A stretch of 64,000 nucleotides of DNA. It comes from an uncultured Clostridia bacterium (GTDB lineage: Bacteria; Bacillota; Clostridia; TANB77; CAG-508). The position numbers and the translations under genes are program-made. This document shows positions 25,804 through 33,693 of this stretch, in pieces (within the stretch, counting starts at the first letter, position 1; every line of letters starts with the position of its first letter). The notes below the pieces were generated by a model. The model had not been told where the DNA came from, did no database searches, and saw nothing but the letters and a program-made list of their open reading frames with translations. Location of the stretch: NCBI GenBank assembly GCA_948852945.1, contig CAQPBJ010000008.1, positions 16,147 through 80,146 on the forward strand. Reading direction: 5' to 3'.

Positions 25804-26787
25804 ATGAATTTAGAAAATACTAAAGACTTAAAACTCTTCTTTTCAGAGGAAAATCTAGAATTTTTAAAAAATATTAATACTGAATTATCGAAAATCGAAA
25901 ATTTAATTGAAAAAGGTCAAATCAAAGAAGAAAAATACTCACTTTTTATTAACGCTCTTACTGCTAAAGACTTCTCTAATACTAATAAAGAATACTTTTT
26001 AGATATTCAACATACTTATTCATTGATTAAGCAAAATCAAGAGGATTTAAAAAATCTTAAAAATTTTCTTTCTCGTATTAGCACTAAATTACTATCTTTA
26101 GTTTTAAATAATTGTCAACCTGAAGAAACTACTCATTTAATAAATGAAATTAACTCTAATCTAAATCAATATATAGAGTTATTGGAAGAAATCAAAAAAT
26201 CTTTTGTGGCAAATAACATATCTATAAATACAATTGATTCTTATCATTCTACTAAGCTTTTACTTACAACTTTTGAAATGGATTTAGGAGAAAAATTAGA
26301 TGAAACAATATCTCTTGTTTCACCTAATACTACTAATAAAATAGATACTTCTTATTCTGATATTGTTGGAACTACTGAAAATAAAACTCTAATAATATCT
26401 GAAAAAGAACAAAAAGTGTATCTACCTTATAAAAAATCTGAATTAAAAGCATATATGTCACAATATCCTACATCATATTATTCATATAAAAACGTTATAG
26501 AAAAGGAATTTATATTACCACTAGACTTTTTTATAAGTAATCCTTCTATAGCTAGATTTAGAGAAACTTACAGCTTATATCGTGATCGTGAAGCTTCATC
26601 AACATTTGATGCTTTCAAACAGGCTATAAACCTAGCTTTTAAATCAGAGTTAAATCCTGCAATAATAGCTGCTTGTAAAACAAAAAAACAATTGAATAAT
26701 TATTTACTTTGTTTATCTGAAAATAAACTAGATGATTTTACAGATTTCGAAATACTTTATGATATAAATCCACAAACGGCTAATTAA
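25804..26787 (+). CDS. Hypothetical helical protein
   Basis: A 327-residue protein I do not recognise, and one of only three plus-strand genes. The first 170 residues are charged and strongly helical (probable coiled coils, with TKDLKLFFSEENLEFLKNIN at the start). A Thr/Ser-rich linker around 180-205 follows, and the C-terminal third is mixed with aromatic residues (SQYPTSYYSYKN). There is no signal peptide or membrane segment. The ATG at 25804 is preferred over one at 25789, because GGAGAT at 25791-25796 is the ribosome binding site and overlaps the earlier ATG. It converges with the amylase gene, separated by a large structured element. Confidence 0.65.
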   Translation: MNLENTKDLKLFFSEENLEFLKNINTELSKIENLIEKGQIKEEKYSLFINALTAKDFSNTNKEYFLDIQHTYSLIKQNQEDLKNLKNFLSRISTKLLSLVLNNCQPEETTHLINEINSNLNQYIELLEEIKKSFVANNISINTIDSYHSTKLLLTTFEMDLGEKLDETISLVSPNTTNKIDTSYSDIVGTTENKTLIISEKEQKVYLPYKKSELKAYMSQYPTSYYSYKNVIEKEFILPLDFFISNPSIARFRETYSLYRDREASSTFDAFKQAINLAFKSELNPAIIAACKTKKQLNNYLLCLSENKLDDFTDFEILYDINPQTAN

Positions 26788-26793
26788 TATATT

Positions 26794-27117
26794 AAATACT
26801 GCCAGTTCAATGCTCTTTTAGAGAGTAAGTAAAAAATATTAATTTAAAAAAACATAAAATAATTATAAATAAAATAATGTATAGTTTTCAAAATTTTGCT
26901 CTTCGCAATCTCCGAATAAAAAACTCCGTTTTTATATTGTAGATTGCTCAAATTCGCACTTCGATAAACTTTGTTTATCTACGTTTGGTCGCTAGCGCAA
27001 TTTTAAAAACTATACATTATTTTATTTATTATTTTCTTTACTTATATTTTTATATTAAAAGGCTATTCTTAATTAAATACTTACTCTCTAAAAGAGCATT
27101 GAACTGGCAATATTTGT
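26794..27117. repeat. Structured repeat family A, copy 1
   Basis: The whole 334-base gap between two converging genes is one giant inverted repeat. The outermost arms (about 26797-26831 and 27080-27117) pair almost perfectly over 31 bases, and a second arm pair (about 26865-26898 and 26997-27030) adds about 30 more. The core, 26894-27004, is nearly identical to copies at 54589-54703 and 61811-61921. It has stem P3 (GCAATCT 26905-26911 with AGATTGC 26941-26947) and stem P2 (GATAAAC 26963-26969 with GTTTATC 26973-26979). It could terminate both genes. Confidence 0.85.
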
Positions 27118-27121
27118 TCTA

Positions 27122-28571
27122 TTACAATTTTACATATACTGATGCAGTACCTCCTGAAACTTGAAAAACACCAAAACCTTCTTCATCAATTTCAATTTCT
27201 TCTTCTCTATGTCCTAGTGCATCAACAAATTTTTCACCAGCAAAATTTGTTCCAACATACATTCTCTTACAGCCATCATATTTATCAGAAATTATTACAG
27301 CTAAACCAGACTTATTATGTTCCTCATTTCCAAGTCTAGTAAAGCCAACTATATTATAATCATCAAAATAATCAACTTGTTCTCCATAAGCCTTATCTTT
27401 TCTAAGAAGTAATAATGTTTTTAAACTTTCCATTGGTTCTATCCCATCATGTTCTATTCCATAATAATCACCATAAAAAACACAAGGATATCCTTCTTTT
27501 CTCAAAAGAATTATTGAATACGCAATCTCTTTAAACCACATAGGAATCCATGATTCAAGAGCTTGTCCGTGGTTGAGTATCATGATTATCTACAAAAGTA
27601 ACTGCTCTGCCCCAATTTTCTTTTAGCAATGTATTATCTAATATTTTAGACATGTCATATTCTCCATTTGAATTAGCCGCATGATAAAAATTATAATGTA
27701 ATGGTACATCAAATAAAGACATTCCTCCTTCGGTCATATCAATGTATTTTTTTAATTCATTTATATTAGCATTCCAATATTCACCAACACAAAATAGCTC
27801 CCTAGTAGATTTTTCTCTCATTTGTTTTACAAACTTTTTCATAAATTCTGCATCTATATGTTTAACAGCATCAAATCTTAATCCATCTACATCTGTCATT
27901 TCTAAATACCATTTTCCCCATTTAATGCATTCATCTACTACTTCTTGATTATCAAAATCTATATCTGCTCCCATTAAATAATCAAAATTTCCATGTTCTC
28001 CATCAACATTCATTTGCCATGTTTTATTTTTTAATTTATATAAAGCAACTTCTTTAGTTCTCGAATTATAGTCTATTCCTGTAAAATGTGTCCAATTCCA
28101 TTCAAAATCTGAATATTTATGATCTCTTCCTGGAAAAGTAAACTTAGTCCATACTTCAACAGTTTCTTCTTCTCCGTTTTCTTGAACTCTATTTTCCCAA
28201 TCACACTTAACAGCTTTAATAGTTTGTAATTTATCAGCACCCATTTTATGATTTAACACAACATCAGCATACACATCAATTCCTTGTTGCTGAAGTGCTT
28301 TAATAGCTAATAAATATTCATCTTTAGTTCCATATTTAGTAGCTATTGATCCTTTTTGCTCAAACTCTCCTAAATCATATAAATCGTATACCCCATATCC
28401 AACTTCTTTTTCTCCTCCACATCCTTTATATGCTGGTGGTAGCCAAATGGCAGTAATACCATATTTAGCGATATCTTCAACTCTTTTACCAACTGTATTC
28501 CACAAATTTTTATTGCAATTTAAATACCATTCAAAATATTGCATCATTACTCCATTGATTTCTTTGTTCAT
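27122..28571 (-). pseudogene. Cytoplasmic alpha-amylase (GH13, AmyS type) with a single-base frameshift
   Basis: The two frames 28571-27555 and 27583-27122 are the two parts of one alpha-amylase of about 482 residues. The N-terminal part has MMQYFEWYLN, ADVVLNHKMG, the nucleophile region DGLRFDAVKH and acid/base GEYW, and ends in VDNHDTQP. The C-terminal part resumes with GQALESW and RKEGYPCVFYGDYYG. Family members read HDTQPGQ without interruption. Here one extra C in CAACCACGGACAA breaks the frame. The lack of a signal peptide indicates intracellular glycogen or maltodextrin breakdown. The start is the ATG at 28571, 6 bases after GGGGG. It follows a DUF4116 gene by 13 bases. Either the gene is inactive or the sequence has an error. 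Confidence 0.85.
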
Positions 28572-28584
28572 CATTTCCCCCTTA

Positions 28585-29115
28585 TTACTCAGCATTTTTT
28601 ATTTCTTGTATTTTTTCATTTTTTTGAAGTTCTGGCTCTAAAAATTTAAAACATTTTTTATTTTTATCCATAACCTTTATTCCAACATCTAAATCATTTC
28701 TCATTCTTTTACTAGCATATTTTACAATAATTGGCTTATCCTCAATTGCTTTCATAACAACATCTTTATCATCTCTCATTTCAGGAGATGCAAAATATAA
28801 AATCTGACCAGATTTTTCTAATCCTGCAAGCAATAATTCTTTATCATTCTTTAAACTTTCATCAACATAACAGTATGTCCATCCTAACTTGCTAACAGAT
28901 TCATATACAATTTCTCTATCTTTTTTTAAATCAAAGCTTGCAAATTCTAAGGCTTCTGGATTATTTTTAACCGCAGCTAATACAACTTCTCTATCATTAT
29001 GGAAATTATCATCTGCAAATTCTAGCAATTTTCCATTTTCATTTACTGTTTTTAAAACATATTCTCTATTACTAGCATTTTCTTTCATTGCTGTTATTTC
29101 TGGTGCCTCTGGCAT
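28585..29115 (-). CDS. DUF4116 repeat protein
   Basis: A 176-residue cytoplasmic protein composed of about four repeats of roughly 27-35 residues with the pattern NDREVVLAAVKNNPEALEFAS (DUF4116). Each repeat has an Asp-rich turn followed by a helix and A-L-x-F/Y-A-S/D. Function of the family is unknown; the repeats may form a helical solenoid. It is encoded immediately upstream of the alpha-amylase gene and is probably co-transcribed. AGGATG precedes the ATG. Confidence 0.8.
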   Translation of the reverse strand: MPEAPEITAMKENASNREYVLKTVNENGKLLEFADDNFHNDREVVLAAVKNNPEALEFASFDLKKDREIVYESVSKLGWTYCYVDESLKNDKELLLAGLEKSGQILYFASPEMRDDKDVVMKAIEDKPIIVKYASKRMRNDLDVGIKVMDKNKKCFKFLEPELQKNEKIQEIKNAE

Positions 29116-29147
29116 TTTTCTTCACATCCTTTATTTATTATAAAATA

Positions 29148-29178
29148 TAAGTCGCATATATTTCTACATGCGACTTAC
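29148..29178 (-). terminator. Hairpin after the pilin-like gene
   Basis: TAAGTCGCATA and its complement CATGCGACTTA (29167-29177) form a stem between the pilin-like gene and the DUF4116 gene, so the two are probably separate units. Confidence 0.55.
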
Positions 29179-29204
29179 GATTCAAATTATTGCATTCATA
29201 AGAT

Positions 29205-29837
29205 TTATTTTTCTGTTTGACCTATAGCTGGCCTTCCATTATTAGAAAAGACATAATTTTCATAATAAGTATATCCCCATCCCCAAAAATCCTCTTCTTC
29301 TGTTTCTTTAGCATAAATTATATGATTATTAAAATCTAATTTTTGATTTTGACATAATGGATATTTGGTTGTATCTATTGTATATGACCAGCTCATACGT
29401 ATTATATCATCTACCGTTATATCTGACATTAATTTATATTTAAAGTTATAATTTTCTGTATCCTTTAATGAAATTTCTCTATCTTTAGTTTCATTCCTAC
29501 TTTGAGAGGCATCTGATATATACCAAATGTCTACTTGATACACATAAAATCTTCCAGATGGATTATTAAAAAATTTAAAAGCATCACCATTAAAAATATA
29601 AATCTCATGATCTACTGGTCCTGTCAGATCTGGAACATCAGGATTTGTTCCACCGCCTTCTACAGGATATTGTTTATCACCTGATTCATATATAGCTTTA
29701 ACCTTAGCTAAAGCATTATATTGCACTTTTAAGTTTCTATTTGCTATTACAAATCTTCCAGCAATAATAGCAAGTAAGAAAAAAACTGCAACTAGAACAT
29801 AAACTGTTATAGATCCTTTTTCATTTCTAAAGTTCAT
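29205..29837 (-). CDS. Pilin/Tad-like membrane-anchored protein of unknown function
   Basis: A 210-residue protein. The N-terminus NEKGSITVYVLVAVFFLLAIIAG resembles the short basic leader plus hydrophobic helix of Tad/pilin-like exported proteins, and the rest is extracellular. After a Pro/Gly/Thr linker (55-75) the domain is rich in aromatic residues and Asp/Glu and ends in WGWGYTYYEN. No pilus assembly genes are near. GAGG precedes the ATG. I do not recognise the globular part. Confidence 0.6.
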   Translation of the reverse strand: MNFRNEKGSITVYVLVAVFFLLAIIAGRFVIANRNLKVQYNALAKVKAIYESGDKQYPVEGGGTNPDVPDLTGPVDHEIYIFNGDAFKFFNNPSGRFYVYQVDIWYISDASQSRNETKDREISLKDTENYNFKYKLMSDITVDDIIRMSWSYTIDTTKYPLCQNQKLDFNNHIIYAKETEEEDFWGWGYTYYENYVFSNNGRPAIGQTEK

Positions 29838-30003
29838 ATATTTTACCTCAAAATTATTTTTATCGACACAATCTCACTTATATAAAACATTTTATATATA
29901 ACTATACAAAAAATCAATAACTATAATATAACGTTTTAGTTACAAATGCCCCAATAACACGCTTATTAAACATTTAAATATCCTGAAAACTTTCCTATAA
30001 TAT

Positions 30004-30036
30004 AAAAAAACTCCTAGGTTTACCTAAGAGTTTTCA
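30004..30036 (-). terminator. Intrinsic terminator of rnpB
   Basis: AAAACTCCTAGGT and ACCTAAGAGTTTT form an imperfect stem just beyond the 3' end of the RNase P RNA. Upstream on the plus strand (29838-30003) lies only the AT-rich promoter region of the pilin-like gene, with nothing else recognised. Confidence 0.7.
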
Positions 30037-30043
30037 TATTACA

Positions 30044-30398
30044 AAGTAAGTCTATAAGCCGGGTTCTGTCTTGAATAGCCATTTATCTAGAATATATATT
30101 GCTATATATTTCAAGCCACCTACTATATATAAAAGAAACGAGCAGTTTTTAATCTTTTACTTAAACTAGTGGTGTTGCTCCAGGTGGGGTTTACACGAAC
30201 AAGGAATGTCACCATTCCTCCGGTGAGCTCTTACCTCCCCTTTTCAACCTTACCAATAATATTGGCGGTAATTTTCTGTTGCACTTTCCTTAAGGTTTCC
30301 CTCACTAGACGTTATCTAGCACCATTGCTCTATGGAGCCCGGACTTTCCTCTCATGGAACCTTACGGTTATCATCAGCGACTATTCGGCTTACTCTTT
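30044..30398 (-). ncRNA. rnpB: RNase P RNA
   Basis: Read on the minus strand, this is the catalytic RNA of RNase P. Conserved blocks appear in order: GAGGAAAGTCCGGGCTCC, GGTGCTAGATAACGTCTAGT, GGGAAACC, AAGTGCAACAGAAA, then CCCCACCTGGAGCAA in the specificity domain and ACAGAACCCGGCTTA near the 3' end. It trims the 5' leaders of pre-tRNAs together with the RnpA protein. Ends are estimated from the P1 helix and may be off by several bases. It has its own promoter and terminator. Confidence 0.93.
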
Positions 30399-30402
30399 AT
30401 CT

Positions 30403-30431
30403 ATTTTAATTTGATTTATTAATTTTGTCAA
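30403..30431 (-). promoter_or_regulatory. Promoter of rnpB
   Basis: On the minus strand, TTGACA (30426-30431) and TAAAAT (30403-30408) are 17 bases apart, placing transcription start at about 30396. Confidence 0.65.
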
Positions 30432-30434
30432 ATT

Positions 30435-30671
30435 TTAAAAAACTTTATATTCAAAATTACTCATAAAATCAAACATATCTCTAACACCTTTTAAAGTCAT
30501 TATCTCATTTTTTTGCAGTGGTGATTTTTGAAGTTCAGTTATTAATTCTTTTTTATAGCAATTCTTTTGCATTTTATAAATCAAATACCTAACTTCCATA
30601 TAATCAAAATATATTTGATAACCATCATTCATATCTTTCCAAAATTGCTGAAAACTATATTCTTTATCCAT
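30435..30671 (-). CDS. Small hypothetical protein
   Basis: A 78-residue soluble protein I do not recognise. It is rich in Tyr, Phe, Lys and Glu (EYSFQQFWKDMNDGYQIYFDY at the start, LKGVRDMFDFMSN near the end) and predicted helical. AGGAG lies 6 bases before the ATG, which supports real translation. It sits between rnpB and a family B repeat after ligA. Confidence 0.6.
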   Translation of the reverse strand: MDKEYSFQQFWKDMNDGYQIYFDYMEVRYLIYKMQKNCYKKELITELQKSPLQKNEIMTLKGVRDMFDFMSNFEYKVF

Positions 30672-30704
30672 TTTATCTCCTATTTATATTTTTCCTGTCA
30701 TCAG

Positions 30705-30826
30705 GCTATAAAAACAAACAAGTATTGCTAGGCACAAAGATAATTAATATTACGAGGCGTACTCTTGTACGTCGCAGTAATTTAATTATCTTTGTAACAA
30801 CGCAAGACGCCGTTTATTTTTATAGC
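30705..30826. repeat. Structured repeat family B, copy 1
   Basis: This element follows ligA. The conserved left segment AACAAGTATTGCTAGGC (30717-30733) is followed by a long hairpin (30735-30794, arms CAAAGATAATTAA / TTAATTATCTTTG), then ACAACGCAAGACGC. An outer locus-specific stem pairs GCTATAAAAAC (30705-30715) with 30812-30826. The right end overlaps the last codons and stop of ligA. It is about 85-90 % identical to the copy at 32958-33110. Confidence 0.8.
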
Positions 30827-32826
30827 GCTATCATAGTATCAAACTGAAGTTCCGACAAAACTGTAACCCCCAACTGATTAGCCTTATCAAGTTTCGAACC
30901 CGCATCTTCTCCAGCTAAAACATAAGTAGTCTTTTTAGAAACTGAACCTGAAACTTTACCTCCAAATTTTTCAATAATAGCAACTGCCTCATCTCTAGTA
31001 TATTTATCTAAAGCACCTGTCAAAACAAAGATCATTCCCTCAAATCTATTATCAGTATTTTCATCAGTTTCTGCACTCATATTAACATTCGCATCTTTTA
31101 ATTTTTTAATCAAATCTTTCGTCTGTTCTTGATTAAAAAATTCATATATAGCTTTAGCTGTAATTTCTCCAGTATCATCAACTTGAATTAAATCTTCATA
31201 AGATGCTTGTACTAACTCATCCATTGTTTTAAATCTTTTTGCTAAACTTTTAGCTCCTTTTACACCCACATGGCGAATTCCCAAAGCATTAATTAATCTA
31301 TATAAGTCATTTTTCTTACTTTCGTTAATTGCATCTATTAAATTTTGAGCAAATTTTGTACCATCTTTTTTCAATGTTTTAACATCTTCCAAAGTCAAAC
31401 TATATAAATCTGGAATATTTTTAATTAAATTTCTGTTCAAAAATTCTTCAATGATAGAATATCCAAGCCCTTTGATATTCATAGCTTCTCTTGAAGCAAA
31501 ATGCCAAATACTTCTAAATAATTTAGCTTGACACTCAATTCCAATACATCTAGTTACTGCTTCTCCTTCTTCTCTAACAGCATCTGCACCACAAACTGGA
31601 CATTTGCTTGGCATTTTAAATTCTTTTTGTGTGCCATCTCTTTTAGATTTTAGCACATCTACAACTTCTGGAATTACATCTCCAGCTTTTTGAATTATAA
31701 CAGTATCACCAATCATTAAATCTTTTTCTTTTATAAAATCTTCATTATGAAGTGTTGTTTTAGAAATTGTTGAACCTGCTACTTTAACAGGCTCTAATAT
31801 AGCCATTGGCGTAATTGCACCTGTTCTACCTACTTGGCAAATAATATCTTTAAGTATAGTTTCTTTTTGCTCTGGTGGATATTTATATGCAATAGCCCAT
31901 TTAGGAGTTTTATAATTTGTTCCTATTATTTCTCTTAAAGTTAAATCATCAACTTTTATAACAGCTCCATCAATTCCAAAAGATAAACTCTCTCTATCAT
32001 CTCCAATTTTATTAATTGCATCAATTGCTTCATCAATAGTATCGCAAAAAATTTTAACTGGATTTACATTAAAACCTAATTTTTCTAAATACACTAATGA
32101 ATCATAATGTGATTTAAAATTTATATCAGTTGATTTTTGAACATTAAAAACATAAATATCTAAAGGTCTTTTAGCAGTTTCTTTACTATCTAATTGACGT
32201 AGTGAACCTGCAGCAGCATTTCTAGCATTAGCAAATAAAGGCTCTTCTAAAATTTCTCTTTCTTCATTCATTTTTTCAAAGCCTTCTTTAGATATAAACA
32301 CTTCTCCACGAACTATAATATCTACATCTTCTGTTAATTTTTGAGGAATAGTTTTTACAGTTTTTAAATTGTCAGTTATATCTTCTCCTACTAACCCATT
32401 TCCTCTAGTAGCTCCCCTAACGAAAATACCTTTTTTATATTCCAAACTAACAGACAAACCATCAATTTTAGTTTCGACAACATATTTTAAAGGAATATTT
32501 TCTTCTACAGATACTTTTCTAACACGCTCATCAAAAGCCCTTAAATCTTCAAAATTAAAAATATCTAACAAACTTTGAAGAGGAACTTCATGTTCAACCT
32601 TTTCAAATCCTTCTTTTACTGTACCACCAACATGTTGAGTAAGTGATTCTGAACTTATAAATTCTGGATATTTATTTTCTAAATTACGAAGTTCTAACAT
32701 TAACATATCATATTCAAAATCACTAATTTCTGGATCATCGTCATCATAATATCTTTTAGCATGATATGCAGTTATCTCCCTCAATTCTTTAATTCTCTCA
32801 CCAGCCTGTTTTTTTGTCATTTTCAT
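30820..32826 (-). CDS. ligA: NAD-dependent DNA ligase
   Basis: A 668-residue LigA of usual length. The order is an N-terminal Ia domain (HAKRYYDDDDPEISDFEYD), the adenylation motif ETKIDG with nucleophile K120, an OB fold, a four-Cys zinc finger (CPVC ... CIGIEC, about 403-427), HhH repeats (GIRHVG) and a C-terminal BRCT domain (about 590-668). It seals nicks in replication and repair using NAD+. The ribosome binding site is GGGAGA. A family B repeat overlaps its stop codon, and another lies between it and pgsA. Confidence 0.97.
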   Translation of the reverse strand: MKMTKKQAGERIKELREITAYHAKRYYDDDDPEISDFEYDMLMLELRNLENKYPEFISSESLTQHVGGTVKEGFEKVEHEVPLQSLLDIFNFEDLRAFDERVRKVSVEENIPLKYVVETKIDGLSVSLEYKKGIFVRGATRGNGLVGEDITDNLKTVKTIPQKLTEDVDIIVRGEVFISKEGFEKMNEEREILEEPLFANARNAAAGSLRQLDSKETAKRPLDIYVFNVQKSTDINFKSHYDSLVYLEKLGFNVNPVKIFCDTIDEAIDAINKIGDDRESLSFGIDGAVIKVDDLTLREIIGTNYKTPKWAIAYKYPPEQKETILKDIICQVGRTGAITPMAILEPVKVAGSTISKTTLHNEDFIKEKDLMIGDTVIIQKAGDVIPEVVDVLKSKRDGTQKEFKMPSKCPVCGADAVREEGEAVTRCIGIECQAKLFRSIWHFASREAMNIKGLGYSIIEEFLNRNLIKNIPDLYSLTLEDVKTLKKDGTKFAQNLIDAINESKKNDLYRLINALGIRHVGVKGAKSLAKRFKTMDELVQASYEDLIQVDDTGEITAKAIYEFFNQEQTKDLIKKLKDANVNMSAETDENTDNRFEGMIFVLTGALDKYTRDEAVAIIEKFGGKVSGSVSKKTTYVLAGEDAGSKLDKANQLGVTVLSELQFDTMIAL

Positions 32827-32957
32827 CTGTATCTCCCAATTAACATTTCATAATAATTTTTAAAATTTATTTTAATCTAATTAATCTTAGCACTTTATAA
32901 AAGTAAAAAGAAAAAACTAACACAAAATTAAAAGAAGTAAATTAACTTTTCTTAACT

Positions 32958-33110
32958 TACTTTCTCTATCAAAAAAGGAAAAGAAACAAGTATTGCTAGG
33001 CGCAAAGATAATTAATATTACGAGGTGTACAATTGTACTCCGCAGTAATTTAATTATCTTTGCAACAACGCAAGACGCAGTTTATTTTTCTTTTGTGCCG
33101 TCAGAAAGTA
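32958..33110. repeat. Structured repeat family B, copy 2
   Basis: This element follows pgsA. It carries the same AACAAGTATTGCTAGGC (32985-33001), long hairpin (33003-33062) and CAACGCAAGACGC segment as copy 1, with a different tip (GTACAATTGTAC). The outer stem is locus-specific: TACTTTCT (32958-32965) pairs with AGAAAGTA (33103-33110) and further AT pairs follow. The right arm lies inside the last codons of pgsA, so the left arm is in effect an inverted copy of the gene end. The rest of the 32827-32957 gap holds AT-rich ligA leader with nothing recognised. Confidence 0.8.
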
Positions 33111-33690
33111 CACTGCGTCCTTTCCAAATATAATCAACCCCTGAAAAAATAGTAGCCACCGTAGAAACAAGCATCATAACAGAAGTAACAATATTTATAA
33201 CCAAATGAACTCCACTCAATCCACCATTTACAAAGCTAAAGAAAGCACCAATATCAATAAAAGCAAATATAAGAGCAATCATTTGAGTAACAGTTTTTAA
33301 TTTTCCCCATATTGACGCTGCTATTACCACTCCACCTTTTTCTACTGCAATTAATCTAAAACCAGAAACAATAAATTCTCTAGCAAGCACTATAATTGGA
33401 ATCCAAGCTGGCAATTTTCCAATTTCGACTAATATAACCATAGCTGCTAATACTAAAATTTTATCTGCTAATGGGTCTAAAAATTTTCCAAATGTAGTAA
33501 CTTGATTTCTTGATCTTGCTATATATCCATCTAATTTATCTGTAATAGAAGCAATTATAAAAATTGCTTCCATTATAATCATTGACATTGCTACCCCATA
33601 TACATCTCCCTTTAACGGAATATATGCAAAAGCAACCATAACTGGTACTAATATAATTCTAAATATTGTTAGTTTATTGGCTAAATTCAT
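33082..33690 (-). CDS. pgsA: CDP-diacylglycerol--glycerol-3-phosphate 3-phosphatidyltransferase
   Basis: A 202-residue membrane enzyme with about five hydrophobic segments. The CDP-alcohol phosphotransferase motif D-x2-D-G-x2-A-R-x8-G-x3-D-x3-D is present as DKLDGYIARS followed by TFGKFLDPLADK (about 47-70). The N-terminus NLANKLTIFRIILVP is typical of PgsA. It makes phosphatidylglycerol phosphate, the precursor of phosphatidylglycerol. Its GGGGAA ribosome binding site lies in the end of the upstream UPF0182 gene, 4 bases away, so they are coupled. Confidence 0.94.
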   Translation of the reverse strand: MNLANKLTIFRIILVPVMVAFAYIPLKGDVYGVAMSMIIMEAIFIIASITDKLDGYIARSRNQVTTFGKFLDPLADKILVLAAMVILVEIGKLPAWIPIIVLAREFIVSGFRLIAVEKGGVVIAASIWGKLKTVTQMIALIFAFIDIGAFFSFVNGGLSGVHLVINIVTSVMMLVSTVATIFSGVDYIWKGRSVLSDGTKEK

Positions 33691-33693
33691 CTT

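Noticed and set aside
26888..27010. CRISPR or attC-type integron array for the repeated family A cores
   Set aside because: Copies are single, many kilobases apart, with no regular spacers, no cas genes and no integrase.
30169..30414. An 81-residue plus-strand reading frame
   Set aside because: It lies entirely antisense to the RNase P RNA and its promoter and has no ribosome binding site.
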